Source: DATKPC01 sp035524275 (lineage in GTDB: Bacteria > Pseudomonadota > Gammaproteobacteria > Burkholderiales > Burkholderiaceae_F). Taken from it: DNA of 64,000 nt. Under the pieces are notes generated by a model. The model was not told where the DNA came from, did not search any database, and worked only from the letters and a program-made list of their open reading frames with translations. Made by a program: the position numbers and the translations under genes. Shown here in pieces: positions 16,997 to 25,662 of this stretch (position 1 is the stretch's first letter; the number at the start of each line of letters is the position of its first letter). The stretch spans positions 62,001 through 126,000 of the forward strand of contig DATKPC010000043.1 in assembly GCA_035524275.1 (NCBI GenBank), given 5' to 3'.

Positions 16997-17056
16997 GTCG
17001 GAGGTGCATGGCGGCATCGCGTCGAGGCCGCCCGGCGCACCTGGAGGAGCCGCGCG

Positions 17057-18604
17057 ATGTCCGAACGCCTGATCATCTTCGATACGACCCTGCGCGACGG
17101 CGAACAGAGCCCCGGCGCGTCGATGACGCGCGAGGAGAAGCTGCGCATCGCCTCGCAACTGGAGCGGCTTCGCGTCGACGTGATCGAGGCCGGCTTCGCC
17201 GCCTCCAGCAACGGCGATTTCGAGGCGGTGCGGGCGATCGCGAACACGATCAAGGAGTCGACGGTGTGCTCGCTCGCGCGCGCCAACGACCGCGACATCT
17301 CGCGCGCCGCCGAGGCGCTGCAGGGCGCCCGCTCGCGGCGCATCCACACCTTCATCGCGACGTCGCCGCTGCATATGGAAAAGAAGCTGCGGATGACGGC
17401 GGACCAGGTCTTCGAGCAGGCGCGCCTCGCGGTCCGCTTCGCGCGCCGCTTCACCGACGACGTCGAATTCTCGACCGAGGACGGCAGCCGCTCGGAGCTC
17501 GACTTCCTCTGCCGCATCCTCGAGGCGGTGATCGCCGAGGGCGCGACGACGATCAACATCCCGGATACGGTCGGCTACGCCGTGCCGGCGCAGTTCGGCG
17601 AGCTGATCCGCACGCTGCGGGACCGGATCCCGAATGCCGACCGCGCCGTGTGGTCGGTGCACTGCCACAACGACCTCGGCATGGCGGTCGCCAATTCGCT
17701 GGCCGGCGTACTGAACGGCGCGCGCCAGATCGAATGCACGGTCAACGGCCTCGGCGAGCGCGCCGGCAACACCTCGCTGGAGGAGGTGGTCATGGCGGTC
17801 CGCACGCGGCGCGATTTCTTCGCGCTCGACGTCGGCGTCGACACGACGCAGATCGTCCCGGCCTCCAAGCTGGTCTCCAACATCACCGGCTTTCCGGTCC
17901 AGCCGAACAAGGCCGTCGTCGGCGCCAACGCCTTCGCGCACGCGTCCGGCATCCACCAGGACGGCGTGCTCAAGGCCCGGCAGACCTACGAGATCATGCG
18001 CGCCGAAGAGGTCGGCTGGTCCGCGAACCGCATCGTCCTCGGGAAGCTGTCGGGGCGCAATGCATTCAAGCAGCGCGTCCAGGAGCTCGGCATCCCGGTC
18101 GAGGGCGAGGGCGAGATCAACGCCGCGTTCGTCAAGTTCAAGGAACTGGCCGACCGCAAGGCGGAGATCTACGACGAGGACATCCAGTCGCTCTTCTCCG
18201 ACGAGACGGTGGTGCCGCACGACGAGCATTTCCGCCTGGTCTCGCTCGCGCAGCAGTCGCAGACCGGCGCGCGCCCGCATGCGCGCGTCGTGTTTCGCGT
18301 CGGCACGCAGGAGGTCGTCGCGGAGTCGGATGGCAACGGCCCGGTGGACGCGTCGCTGAAGGCGATCGAAAGCGAAGTCGGCAGCGGCGCCGAACTGCTG
18401 CTCTATTCGGTCAATGCGATCACGACCGGGACCGAATCGCAGGGCGAGGTCACCGTGCGGCTCGCCCGCGCCGGGCGCATCGTCAACGGCGTCGGCGCCG
18501 ACCCGGACATCGTCGCGGCTTCGGCCAAGGCCTACCTCAACGCGCTGAACAAGCTCCAGTCGACGAACGAGCGCCTGAATCCGCAGACGTCGATGGCGCC
18601 TTAG
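17057..18604 (+). CDS. leuA: 2-isopropylmalate synthase
   Basis: The 515-residue enzyme condenses acetyl-CoA with 2-oxoisovalerate, the first committed step to leucine. The TIM-barrel opens with FDTTLRDGEQSPGASM and carries the metal-binding HCHNDLGMAVANSLAG region and NGLGERAGNTSLEEV. Further on are GIHQDGVLK and the C-terminal LeuA regulatory domain (residues ~390-515) that senses leucine. The start at 17057 has GGAGGAG upstream and gives the typical short N-terminus. It lies downstream of ilvBNC, which supplies its substrate, and closes this biosynthetic cluster. Confidence 0.97.
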   Translation: MSERLIIFDTTLRDGEQSPGASMTREEKLRIASQLERLRVDVIEAGFAASSNGDFEAVRAIANTIKESTVCSLARANDRDISRAAEALQGARSRRIHTFIATSPLHMEKKLRMTADQVFEQARLAVRFARRFTDDVEFSTEDGSRSELDFLCRILEAVIAEGATTINIPDTVGYAVPAQFGELIRTLRDRIPNADRAVWSVHCHNDLGMAVANSLAGVLNGARQIECTVNGLGERAGNTSLEEVVMAVRTRRDFFALDVGVDTTQIVPASKLVSNITGFPVQPNKAVVGANAFAHASGIHQDGVLKARQTYEIMRAEEVGWSANRIVLGKLSGRNAFKQRVQELGIPVEGEGEINAAFVKFKELADRKAEIYDEDIQSLFSDETVVPHDEHFRLVSLAQQSQTGARPHARVVFRVGTQEVVAESDGNGPVDASLKAIESEVGSGAELLLYSVNAITTGTESQGEVTVRLARAGRIVNGVGADPDIVAASAKAYLNALNKLQSTNERLNPQTSMAP

Positions 18605-18700
18605 GACGGGCGTCCGGCATCGGATCGCGTACCCCCAGGGCCCGAGGTGCCCCGGGGACGCCGTCGGACCGGAGCCCGATGCCGCGCGCGGCCGGTCGGC

Positions 18701-18738
18701 TATAATGTGCGGTTCACGACCCGGTAATTCCTGCCGGG
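18701..18738 (+). promoter_or_regulatory. rpsO -10 box and 5' leader hairpin
   Basis: A perfect TATAAT at 18701-18706 precedes a leader hairpin in which CCCGG (18720-18724) pairs with CCGGG (18734-18738). The leader is about 60 nt. S15 autoregulates through leader structure in E. coli; whether this hairpin does so is not known. Confidence 0.65.
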
Positions 18739-18772
18739 CTCGCGTGTCGAAACTTTTCCAGTCAGGGAAATC

Positions 18773-19042
18773 ATGTCCGTCGCAGACATCAAGAAGGGCG
18801 ACATCGTCGCCAAGTTCCAGCGCACCAAGAACGACACCGGTTCGCCGGAGGTCCAGGTCGCACTTCTCACGGCCCGGATCAACGAGCTCACCGATCACTT
18901 CAAGACGCACGTCAAGGACCACCACTCGCGCCGCGGCCTGCTCAAGATGGTCAGCCGGCGTCGCAAGCTGCTCGACTACCTCAAGGGCAGGAGCCCCGAG
19001 GCCTACAAAGGCCTGATCGAAACGCTCGGCTTGCGCAAGTAA
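18773..19042 (+). CDS. rpsO: 30S ribosomal protein S15
   Basis: The 89-residue protein binds the central domain of 16S rRNA early in small-subunit assembly. The family sequence is intact, including DTGSPEVQVALLTARINELTDHFKTH in pieces, DHHSRRGLLKMVSRRRKLLDYL and the terminal Y-K-x-LIE-x-LGLRK. The ATG is preceded by CAGGGAAA. It has its own TATAAT promoter and lies before pnp, the classic bacterial pairing. Confidence 0.98.
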   Translation: MSVADIKKGDIVAKFQRTKNDTGSPEVQVALLTARINELTDHFKTHVKDHHSRRGLLKMVSRRRKLLDYLKGRSPEAYKGLIETLGLRK

Positions 19043-19098
19043 CAACCGACCGCCGTTCGTGGCAAGTCGGCCTGCCCCCGCGCCCCACGCTCAGCCGC

Positions 19099-19116
19099 GG
19101 CCGGATGCGTCCGGCC
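19099..19116 (+). terminator. Hairpin in the rpsO-pnp gap
   Basis: GGCCGGA pairs with TCCGGCC over a TGCG tetraloop. It lies 57 bases after the rpsO stop and lacks a T-tract. Its place matches the attenuator and RNase III region of the E. coli rpsO-pnp operon, so partial termination or processing is plausible. Confidence 0.45.
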
Positions 19117-19277
19117 CCGCGCGCCTCGTGCGTACGAATCCCGGCGGCCGCGCCGGATTCACCCGTCGATGCGCCGGCGCGTTCCCGCGCCGCGGGGCGG
19201 TCATCGTGAAATCGACATCGGATCGGAGTGCGGGCGCATCGCGCGCGTCCGTTTTCCGGGCCTGAAAGGAATCACCC

Positions 19278-21410
19278 GTGTTCGAAAAAGTCGTCAAGTC
19301 GTTCCCGTACGGTGGCCGCACGGTCACGCTCGAAACCGGTGAGATCGCGCGGCAGGCGTCCGGCGCGGTCGTCGTCTCGATCGACGACACGGTCGTCCTC
19401 GCCACGGTCGTCGGCGCCGCCACCGCCAAGGCGGGACAGGACTTCCTGCCGCTGACGGTCGACTACGTTGAGAAGACCTACGCCGCCGGACGCATTCCCG
19501 GCGGGTTCTTCAAGCGCGAAGGGCGGCCCTCCGAGAAGGAGACGCTGACGTCGCGCCTGATCGACCGCCCGATCCGCCCGCTCTTTCCCGACGGCTTTTT
19601 CCACGACGTCCAGGTCGTCATCCACGTGATGTCGGTGAATCCCGAGGTCGATCCGGACATTCCGGCGATGATCGGCGCCTCGGCGGCGCTTGCGGTGTCC
19701 GGCATCCCGTTCAAGGGCCCGATCGGCGCCGCGCGCGTCGGCTACGTCGATGGCCAGTACGTCTGCAATCCGGGCGCGTCGCAACTGAAGAAGAGCCAGC
19801 TCGATCTGGTCGTTGCCGGGACCGAGCGCGCCGTGCTGATGGTCGAATCCGAGGCGCACCAGTTGCCGGAGGACGTGATGCTCGGGGCGGTCGTCTTCGG
19901 GCACCAGCAGATGCAGGCGGTGATCGACGCGATCCACGAACTCGTGCGCGACGCCGGCAAGCCGGCGTGGAACTGGTCGGCCGCACAGAAGGACGAATCG
20001 CTGCTGGCGCGGCTGAGGGGCCTCGCGTCGGCCGGCCTGCGCGGTGCCTACGAAATTCGCAGCAAGCAGGCGCGCACGCAGCGGATCGACGACATCTACA
20101 AGGAGGTCTGGACGAAGCTCGAAGCCGAAGCCGTCCGCACCGGCAAGCCGCTGCCGGATCCGACCGCCGTCGAAAGCATCCTCTTCGACCTGCAGGCGCA
20201 GATCGTCCGCACGCAGATCCTGGACGGCGAGCCGCGGATCGACGGCCGCGACACGCGCACGGTCCGCCCGATCGCGATCCGGCTCGGCGTGCTGCCGCGC
20301 ACGCACGGATCCGCGTTGTTCACGCGCGGCGAGACGCAGGCGCTGGTGACCGCGACGCTCGGCACCAAGCAGGACGAGCAGATCATCGACGCGCTGCAAG
20401 GCGAGTATCGCGACCGGTTCATGCTCCACTACAACATGCCGCCGTTCGCGACCGGCGAAACCGGGCGCGTCGGGGCGCCGAAGCGGCGCGAGATCGGCCA
20501 CGGCCGCCTCGCCAAGCGCGCGCTGGTCGCCGTCCTTCCGGATGCGGCCGATTTCCAGTACTCGATCCGCGTCGTCTCCGAGATCACCGAGTCGAACGGC
20601 TCGTCGTCGATGGCCTCCGTGTGCGGCGGCTGCCTCGCGCTGATGGATGCCGGCGTCCCGATGAAGGCGCACGTCGCCGGCGTCGCGATGGGCCTGATCA
20701 AGGAAGGCAACAAGTTCGCGGTGCTCACCGACATCCTGGGCGACGAGGACCACCTCGGCGACATGGACTTCAAGGTCGCGGGGACGGCCACCGGCGTCAC
20801 CGCGCTGCAGATGGACATCAAGATCGAGGGCATCACCAAGGAGATCATGCAGGTCGCCCTGGCGCAGGCCCGCGAAGCGCGGATGACCATCCTGCAGAAG
20901 ATGCAGGATGCGATCGCGGCGTCGCGCGGCGAGCTGTCGGCGTTCGCGCCGCGCCTGATCAAGATGAAGATCAATCCGGAGAAGATCCGCGACGTCATCG
21001 GCAAGGGCGGCGCCGTCATTCGCGCGTTGACCGAGGAAACCGGCACGCAGATCGACATCGAGGACGACGGCACCGTGATCATCGCCAGCGTCGACCTCGA
21101 CAAGGGCAAGGAAGCGCAGCGCCGGATCCAGGAACTGACCGCCGACGTCGAGGTCGGCAAGGTCTACGACGGCACGGTGCTGCGGCTGCTGGACTTCGGC
21201 GCCATCGTCCAGATCCTGCCGGGTCGCGACGGCCTGCTGCACATCTCGCAGATCGCCAACGAGCGCGTGAACCAGGTCGCCGACTACCTGAAGGAAGGGC
21301 AGTCGGTCAAGGTCAAGGTCCTGGAGGCCGACGAGAAGGGCCGCGTGCGCCTGTCGATGAAGGCCGCGGCAAGCGACGCTTCGGCGGCGCCTGCGGCGCA
21401 GCAGTCGTAG
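19278..21410 (+). CDS. pnp: Polynucleotide phosphorylase
   Basis: The 710-residue 3'-5' exoribonuclease degrades RNA phosphorolytically and forms the degradosome core. Two RNase PH domains are visible: the first, ~10-150, with AAGRIPGGFFKREGRPSEKE; the second, ~310-470, with TRGETQALVTATLG and GSSSMASVCGG. An all-helical linker separates them. A KH domain at ~555-610 shows IRDVIGKGGAVIRALTEETG and an S1 domain ends the protein (GKVYDGTVLRLLDFGAIVQILPGRDGLLHISQ in parts). It starts with GTG after AAAGGAA. It is downstream of rpsO and probably partly cotranscribed. Confidence 0.98.
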   Translation: MFEKVVKSFPYGGRTVTLETGEIARQASGAVVVSIDDTVVLATVVGAATAKAGQDFLPLTVDYVEKTYAAGRIPGGFFKREGRPSEKETLTSRLIDRPIRPLFPDGFFHDVQVVIHVMSVNPEVDPDIPAMIGASAALAVSGIPFKGPIGAARVGYVDGQYVCNPGASQLKKSQLDLVVAGTERAVLMVESEAHQLPEDVMLGAVVFGHQQMQAVIDAIHELVRDAGKPAWNWSAAQKDESLLARLRGLASAGLRGAYEIRSKQARTQRIDDIYKEVWTKLEAEAVRTGKPLPDPTAVESILFDLQAQIVRTQILDGEPRIDGRDTRTVRPIAIRLGVLPRTHGSALFTRGETQALVTATLGTKQDEQIIDALQGEYRDRFMLHYNMPPFATGETGRVGAPKRREIGHGRLAKRALVAVLPDAADFQYSIRVVSEITESNGSSSMASVCGGCLALMDAGVPMKAHVAGVAMGLIKEGNKFAVLTDILGDEDHLGDMDFKVAGTATGVTALQMDIKIEGITKEIMQVALAQAREARMTILQKMQDAIAASRGELSAFAPRLIKMKINPEKIRDVIGKGGAVIRALTEETGTQIDIEDDGTVIIASVDLDKGKEAQRRIQELTADVEVGKVYDGTVLRLLDFGAIVQILPGRDGLLHISQIANERVNQVADYLKEGQSVKVKVLEADEKGRVRLSMKAAASDASAAPAAQQS

Positions 21411-21478
21411 GGCGCTGGCCGCTGCGGCGGCGGCCGAGCGCGGCACGGCGCGCGGCCGAACCGCCGCGGAGGAATCCG

Positions 21479-22504
21479 ATGCAGGCCATTGAGATCTCGC
21501 AGCCGGGCGCACCCGACGTCCTGCGCCTCGCCGATCGGCCCGACCCGGTACCGGGTCGCGGCGATCTGCTGATCCGCGTCGAGGCGGCGGGCGTCAACCG
21601 GCCGGACGTCCTGCAGCGCAAGGGCGGCTACCCGCCCCCGCCGGGCGCCTCCGACCTGCCGGGGCTGGAAGTCGCCGGTACCGTCGTCGGGGGCGACACG
21701 TCGGACAGCGGCTTTCGGGTGGGCGATGCCGTCTGCGCGCTTCTCGCCGGTGGCGGCTATGCCGAACTGTGCGCCGTGCCGAGCGGCCAATGCCTGCCGG
21801 TCCCGACCTCTCTCACGTTCGCGCAGGCGGCGAGCCTGCCGGAAACGTATTTCACCGTCTGGAGCAACGTCTTCGACCGTGCTCGCCTTGCGCCGGGCGA
21901 AACGCTGCTCGTGCAGGGCGGGGCGAGCGGCATCGGCGTCGCGGCCGTGCAGATCGCCGCCGCGCTGGGCCATGTCGTGTACGCGACGGCGGGCTCCGAT
22001 GAACGCTGCCGCGCCGTCGAAGCGCTCGGCGCGCGCCGCGGCATCAACTACCGCCGCGAGGACTTCGGCGCGGCGGTGCTGCAGGAGACGCGCGATCGCG
22101 GCGTCGACGTGATCCTCGACATGGTCGCCGGCGACTACGTCGGGCGCGAAATCGAGTGCCTCGCCGACGACGGGCGCCTCGTCCTGATCGCGTTGCTGGG
22201 CGGTGCGCGCGGCGAGATCGACTTCGGCCGCGTGTTGCGCAAACGCCTCGTCGTCACCGGGTCGACGCTGCGGCCCCGCGGCGTCGAGTTCAAGGCCGCG
22301 ATCGCGCGGCAACTTCAGGCACGCGTCTGGCCGCTGATTGCCGCCGGCCGCGTCAAGCCGATCGTGCATGCGACCTTTCCGCTGCGCGAGGCCGCGGCGG
22401 CGCATGCGCTGATGGAGTCCGGTGCCCATATCGGCAAGATCGTCCTCGCGGTGGGTCCGGCGGCGAGTGCGCAGCCGAACCGGCGCGAGCCTGCGGCACC
22501 CTGA
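21479..22504 (+). CDS. NAD(P)H quinone oxidoreductase, zinc-free MDR family (PIG3-like)
   Basis: The 341-residue protein is a medium-chain dehydrogenase of the quinone oxidoreductase group. It has an N-terminal GroES-like domain (VEAAGVNRPDVLQRKGGYPPPPG, VGDAVCALLAGGGYAEL) and a Rossmann domain with GGASGIGVAAVQIAAALG at about residue 147. The zinc ligands of alcohol dehydrogenases are not apparent. Such enzymes reduce quinones or enones with NADPH. It lies between pnp and tpiA with a GCGGAGGAA ribosome site. The true substrate is unknown. A link with quinone metabolism elsewhere in the window is only inference. Confidence 0.9.
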   Translation: MQAIEISQPGAPDVLRLADRPDPVPGRGDLLIRVEAAGVNRPDVLQRKGGYPPPPGASDLPGLEVAGTVVGGDTSDSGFRVGDAVCALLAGGGYAELCAVPSGQCLPVPTSLTFAQAASLPETYFTVWSNVFDRARLAPGETLLVQGGASGIGVAAVQIAAALGHVVYATAGSDERCRAVEALGARRGINYRREDFGAAVLQETRDRGVDVILDMVAGDYVGREIECLADDGRLVLIALLGGARGEIDFGRVLRKRLVVTGSTLRPRGVEFKAAIARQLQARVWPLIAAGRVKPIVHATFPLREAAAAHALMESGAHIGKIVLAVGPAASAQPNRREPAAP

Positions 22505-22548
22505 GCATCCTTCGACCAACCGCCCCAGCCGAGAACCGCTGCCACGCC

Positions 22549-23307
22549 ATGCGAAAGCAACTGATCGCCGCGAACTGGAAGATGAACGGAACGCGGGCCG
22601 CGAACGCGCAATGGCTCGATGCCTTCCGCGCCGTCGCCGCGTCGACGGCCGGGCGCGACGTCGTCGTCTGCGCCCCGTACCCGTACCTGCCGCAACTCGT
22701 CGCCGGCCTCGCCGGTCTGGCGGCAGAGGCGGGGGCGCAGGACCTCTGCATCGATGCCCCGGGCGCGCACACCGGCGACGTCTGCGGCGAGATGCTGCTC
22801 GACGTCGGCGTCGGCTGGGTCATCGTCGGGCATTCGGAGCGCCGGGCGACGCGCGGCGAGGACGACGCGATCGTGGCGACGAAGGCGGCGCGCGCGCTCG
22901 CGCTGGGCCTGCGGCCGATCGCGTGCGTCGGCGAAACGCTGGAGGAGCGCGACGCCGGGCGCGCGACGGCCGTCGTCGAGCGCCAGGTCGCCGCGCTGCT
23001 GCAGCGCTGCCCTGCGCGCGACCTCCTGAAGGGCGCCATTGCGTACGAGCCGGTGTGGGCCATCGGGACCGGACGCAACGCGACGGGCGCGCAGGCGCAG
23101 GAAATCCACTCCGTCGTGCGTGGCGCGATCGCGCGCCACGACGCCGATGCCGCTGCGGCGTTGCGCGTCCTCTATGGCGGCAGCGTCAAGCCCGGCAACG
23201 CGGCCGAATTGCTGGCGCAACCGGACATCGACGGCGCGCTCGTCGGCGGCGCATCGCTCGTCGCGGCCGACTTCGCCGCCATCTGCAGCGCGGCGCCGGC
23301 GCGTTGA
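22549..23307 (+). CDS. tpiA: Triosephosphate isomerase
   Basis: The 252-residue TIM barrel interconverts dihydroxyacetone phosphate and glyceraldehyde 3-phosphate. Catalytic residues are in place: N9 and K11 in AANWKMNG, H95 in VGHSERR, E167 in AYEPVWAIGTG and the phosphate loop YGGSVKPGN near the end. Length is normal. The ATG is chosen because the family begins immediately with RKQLIAANWKMNG. It lies upstream of secG, a common neighbour in proteobacteria. Confidence 0.97.
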   Translation: MRKQLIAANWKMNGTRAANAQWLDAFRAVAASTAGRDVVVCAPYPYLPQLVAGLAGLAAEAGAQDLCIDAPGAHTGDVCGEMLLDVGVGWVIVGHSERRATRGEDDAIVATKAARALALGLRPIACVGETLEERDAGRATAVVERQVAALLQRCPARDLLKGAIAYEPVWAIGTGRNATGAQAQEIHSVVRGAIARHDADAAAALRVLYGGSVKPGNAAELLAQPDIDGALVGGASLVAADFAAICSAAPAR

Positions 23308-23382
23308 CGAGATCGCGACGCGCGCGCCGCCTGGCCACCTCCCACCCGTTTCCAAGAACCGATCGATAGCGGAATTCCGAAC

Positions 23383-23862
23383 ATGTCCTGGCTCAGCAGT
23401 GTTTTCATCGTCATCCAGGTGATTTCTGCCGTGGCGATAATCGTTCTCGTCCTCCTGCAGCACGGCAAAGGCGCGGACATGGGCGCAGCGTTCGGCAGCG
23501 GGGCGTCCGGCAGCCTGTTCGGCGCCACCGGCGCCGCGAACTTCCTGTCGCGCACGACGGCGGTGATGGCCGCGGTGTTCTTCGTCGCGACGCTGGTGCT
23601 GGCCTACACGTCGACGAGCATGCGGGCGGGACGTCCGGCCGGCGGCGGCCTGATCAGCAGCGAGCCGGAAAAGTCCGCAACGCCGCCCGCGAGCAAACCC
23701 GGCGCCGAGGTGCCCGCCGCGCCGGCACCCGCGGATACGGCACCCAAGGGTGACAGCAAGGCCGCGGGCGCCGCGGCGACCGCTGCGCCACCTGCTGCGC
23801 AACCCGCGCCGGCCTCCGACGCCAAGGGCGGAACGTCCGGGTCGAACGAAGTCCCGAAGTAG
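23383..23862 (+). CDS. secG: Preprotein translocase subunit SecG
   Basis: The 159-residue subunit of the SecYEG channel has two transmembrane helices, residues ~5-25 (FIVIQVISAVAIIVLVLLQ) and ~57-77. Between them is the signature HGKGADMGAAFGSGASGSLFGATGAANFLSRTTA in parts. A long Ala/Pro-rich low-complexity tail of about 75 residues follows, as is usual in betaproteobacteria. It lies between tpiA and tRNA-Leu. Confidence 0.95.
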   Translation: MSWLSSVFIVIQVISAVAIIVLVLLQHGKGADMGAAFGSGASGSLFGATGAANFLSRTTAVMAAVFFVATLVLAYTSTSMRAGRPAGGGLISSEPEKSATPPASKPGAEVPAAPAPADTAPKGDSKAAGAAATAAPPAAQPAPASDAKGGTSGSNEVPK

Positions 23863-23929
23863 GCGTTGCGCCGCCGAAACTCCGACGGAGCACCGCGCGT
23901 GTTGCGGCGCACGAGAGTCCTCGTTCAAG

Positions 23930-23935
23930 TAGAAT
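23930..23935 (+). promoter_or_regulatory. -10 box for tRNA-Leu, possibly for nuo as well
   Basis: TAGAAT (five of six to consensus) ends 10 bases before the tRNA. No clear -35 was found at the expected spacing. The nuo genes may be read from this promoter through the tRNA. Confidence 0.55.
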
Positions 23936-23945
23936 CGCGCCCGTT

Positions 23946-24030
23946 GCCGACGTGGTGGAATTGGTAGACACACCATCTTGAGGGGGTGGCGGCGAAAGCC
24001 GTGTGAGTTCGAGTCTCACCGTCGGCACCA
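23946..24030 (+). tRNA. tRNA-Leu (anticodon GAG)
   Basis: The 85-nt class II tRNA folds fully. The acceptor stem pairs GCCGACG with CGTCGGC and CCA is encoded. The D-arm has GGTGGAATTGGTAGACAC. The anticodon stem pairs CCATC with GGTGG around the loop TTGAGGG, giving GAG. A variable arm and the T-arm GTGAG-TTCGAGT-CTCAC follow. It is immediately upstream of nuoA, an order I recall from many betaproteobacteria. Confidence 0.97.
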
Positions 24031-24103
24031 AGCAACCGGAGCGCGTGCGGGAAAGCGTCGCCCGGCCGAAATTCGCGGTACCACTGTCCGATGGGCGACC
24101 GAC

Positions 24104-24469
24104 GTGGATCTCGTCAGCTACCTTCCCGTCCTGCTGTTCATTCTCGTGGGCCTCGCCGTCGGCGCCGCGTTCCTCGTCGTCGGCGGGCTGTTCGGTCCGC
24201 ACAAGCCGAATCCGGAAAAGCTCTCGCCCTTCGAGTGCGGCTTCGAGGCCTTCGAAGACGCGCGAATGAAGTTCGACGTCCGTTATTACCTCGTTGCGAT
24301 CCTCTTCATCCTGTTCGACCTCGAAGTCGCCTTTCTCTTTCCGTGGGCGGCGGCGGTCGGGCGGATGGGAACCTGGGGCGTCGGGTTCTGGTCGATGATG
24401 GTGTTCCTCGGGATCCTTACCGTGGGATTCGTCTACGAGTGGAAGAAAGGCGCGCTCGACTGGGAATGA
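24104..24469 (+). CDS. nuoA: NADH-quinone oxidoreductase subunit A
   Basis: The 121-residue membrane subunit has three transmembrane helices (residues ~5-27, ~62-82, ~90-112). The conserved loop KLSPFECGFEAFEDARMKFDVRYYLVA lies between the first two. It sits where the membrane arm meets the quinone-binding arm of complex I. It starts with GTG; no ATG is available in frame near this point. First gene of the 14-gene nuo operon, 73 bases after tRNA-Leu. Its stop overlaps the start of a 27-codon mini-ORF. Confidence 0.96.
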   Translation: MDLVSYLPVLLFILVGLAVGAAFLVVGGLFGPHKPNPEKLSPFECGFEAFEDARMKFDVRYYLVAILFILFDLEVAFLFPWAAAVGRMGTWGVGFWSMMVFLGILTVGFVYEWKKGALDWE

Positions 24470-24557
24470 TGGCCGGCGCGAGCGGTCGCCCGGCGGCCCC
24501 GGGAGCGATCGCAGCCGCGCGCGGGCAACTGGCTGGGCAAGGCGGATGATGCGATGA
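24466..24557 (+). other. Chain of mini-ORFs linking nuoA to nuoB
   Basis: An ATG at 24466 overlaps the nuoA stop (ATGA) and opens 27 codons ending at TGA 24547-24549. An ATG at 24546 overlaps that stop and reads Met-Met-Arg before a TGA that overlaps the nuoB ATG at 24554. The 84-base gap is thus bridged by three stop-start overlaps. The encoded Gly/Ala-rich peptide resembles nothing known, so coupling rather than a product would be the function, if any. Confidence 0.3.
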
Positions 24558-25030
24558 ATATCGAAGGCGTCCTGAACGAGGGCTTCGTCACGACGAGCGT
24601 CGACAAGCTCATCAACTGGTCGAAGACCGGCTCGATGTGGCCGGTGACGTTCGGCCTCGCGTGCTGCGCGGTGGAAATGATGCACGCCGGCGCGGCGCGC
24701 TACGACCTCGACCGGTTCGGCGTGATGTTCCGCCCGAGCCCGCGCCAATCCGACGTCATGATCGTCGCCGGAACGCTGTGCAACAAGATGGCTCCCGCGC
24801 TGCGGAAGGTCTACGATCAGATGGCCGAGCCACGCTGGGTCATCTCGATGGGCTCGTGCGCCAACGGCGGCGGCTACTACCACTATTCGTACTCGGTGGT
24901 CCGTGGCTGCGACCGCATCGTGCCGGTGGACGTCTACGTGCCCGGATGCCCGCCGACGGCCGAAGCGCTGATCTACGGGATCATCCAGTTGCAGAGCAAG
25001 ATCCGCCGCACCAACACCATCGCCCGTTAG
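24554..25030 (+). CDS. nuoB: NADH-quinone oxidoreductase subunit B
   Basis: The 158-residue subunit carries iron-sulfur cluster N2, the last electron donor to ubiquinone. Cluster cysteines are visible in GLACCAVEMMHA, MGSCANGGGYYHYSY and VPGCPPTAEAL. The start MNIEGVLNEGFVTT matches the family. It lies at the top of the peripheral arm next to NuoD. Nine bases separate it from nuoC. Confidence 0.98.
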   Translation: MNIEGVLNEGFVTTSVDKLINWSKTGSMWPVTFGLACCAVEMMHAGAARYDLDRFGVMFRPSPRQSDVMIVAGTLCNKMAPALRKVYDQMAEPRWVISMGSCANGGGYYHYSYSVVRGCDRIVPVDVYVPGCPPTAEALIYGIIQLQSKIRRTNTIAR

Positions 25031-25039
25031 CAGAGCCCG

Positions 25040-25633
25040 ATGAGCCGCATCGAAACCCTGTCCGGCGCGTTGCGCGCCGCGTTCGGCGAGCGCCTGCGCT
25101 CGCTCGATGTCGCGCTCGGCGAGGTGACGATCGTCGTCGACGCCGTCGACCTTCTCGCGATCGCGACGCAGCTGCGCGACGACCCGGCGCTCGGGTTCGA
25201 GCAGCTGATCGACCTGTGTGGCGTCGACTATCGCGACTACGGCAACGGAACCTGGGAAGGGCGGCGTTTCGCGTCCGTGATGCACCTGCTCTCGTTGAAG
25301 CACAACTGGCGGCTGCGCGTCAGGACGTTCTGCCCGGACGACGAGATGCCGGTCGTCGATTCGGTCGTCGACGTCTGGAACGCGGCCGGCTGGTACGAAC
25401 GCGAGTCTTTCGACCTCTACGGGATCATCTACGAGGGACACCTCGACCTGCGCCGGATCCTCACCGACTACGGCTTCATCGGGCATCCGTTCCGCAAGGA
25501 CTTCCCGGTCTCCGGCTACGTCGAGATGCGCTACGACCCGGACCAGCGGCGGGTCGTCTACCAGCCGGTGACGATCGAGCCGCGCGAGGTGACGCCGCGC
25601 GTCATCCGCGAGGACGGATACGGCCGCGCCTGA
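25040..25633 (+). CDS. nuoC: NADH-quinone oxidoreductase subunit C
   Basis: The 197-residue 30-kDa-type subunit of the peripheral arm has the signature ESFDLYGIIYEGHLDLRRILTDYGFIGHPFRKDFP in parts at about residues 120-155. It is a structural partner of NuoD. In this organism NuoC and NuoD are separate, not fused as in E. coli. It ends 29 bases before nuoD. Confidence 0.97.
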   Translation: MSRIETLSGALRAAFGERLRSLDVALGEVTIVVDAVDLLAIATQLRDDPALGFEQLIDLCGVDYRDYGNGTWEGRRFASVMHLLSLKHNWRLRVRTFCPDDEMPVVDSVVDVWNAAGWYERESFDLYGIIYEGHLDLRRILTDYGFIGHPFRKDFPVSGYVEMRYDPDQRRVVYQPVTIEPREVTPRVIREDGYGRA

Positions 25634-25662
25634 CGCGACCGGCCGAAAGAGCGCGAGGCAAC

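Noticed and set aside
15977..19045. 1,022-codon open frame antisense to pssA, leuA and rpsO
   Set aside because: It spans three well-defined genes on the plus strand, has shadow-type composition and no recognisable motif.
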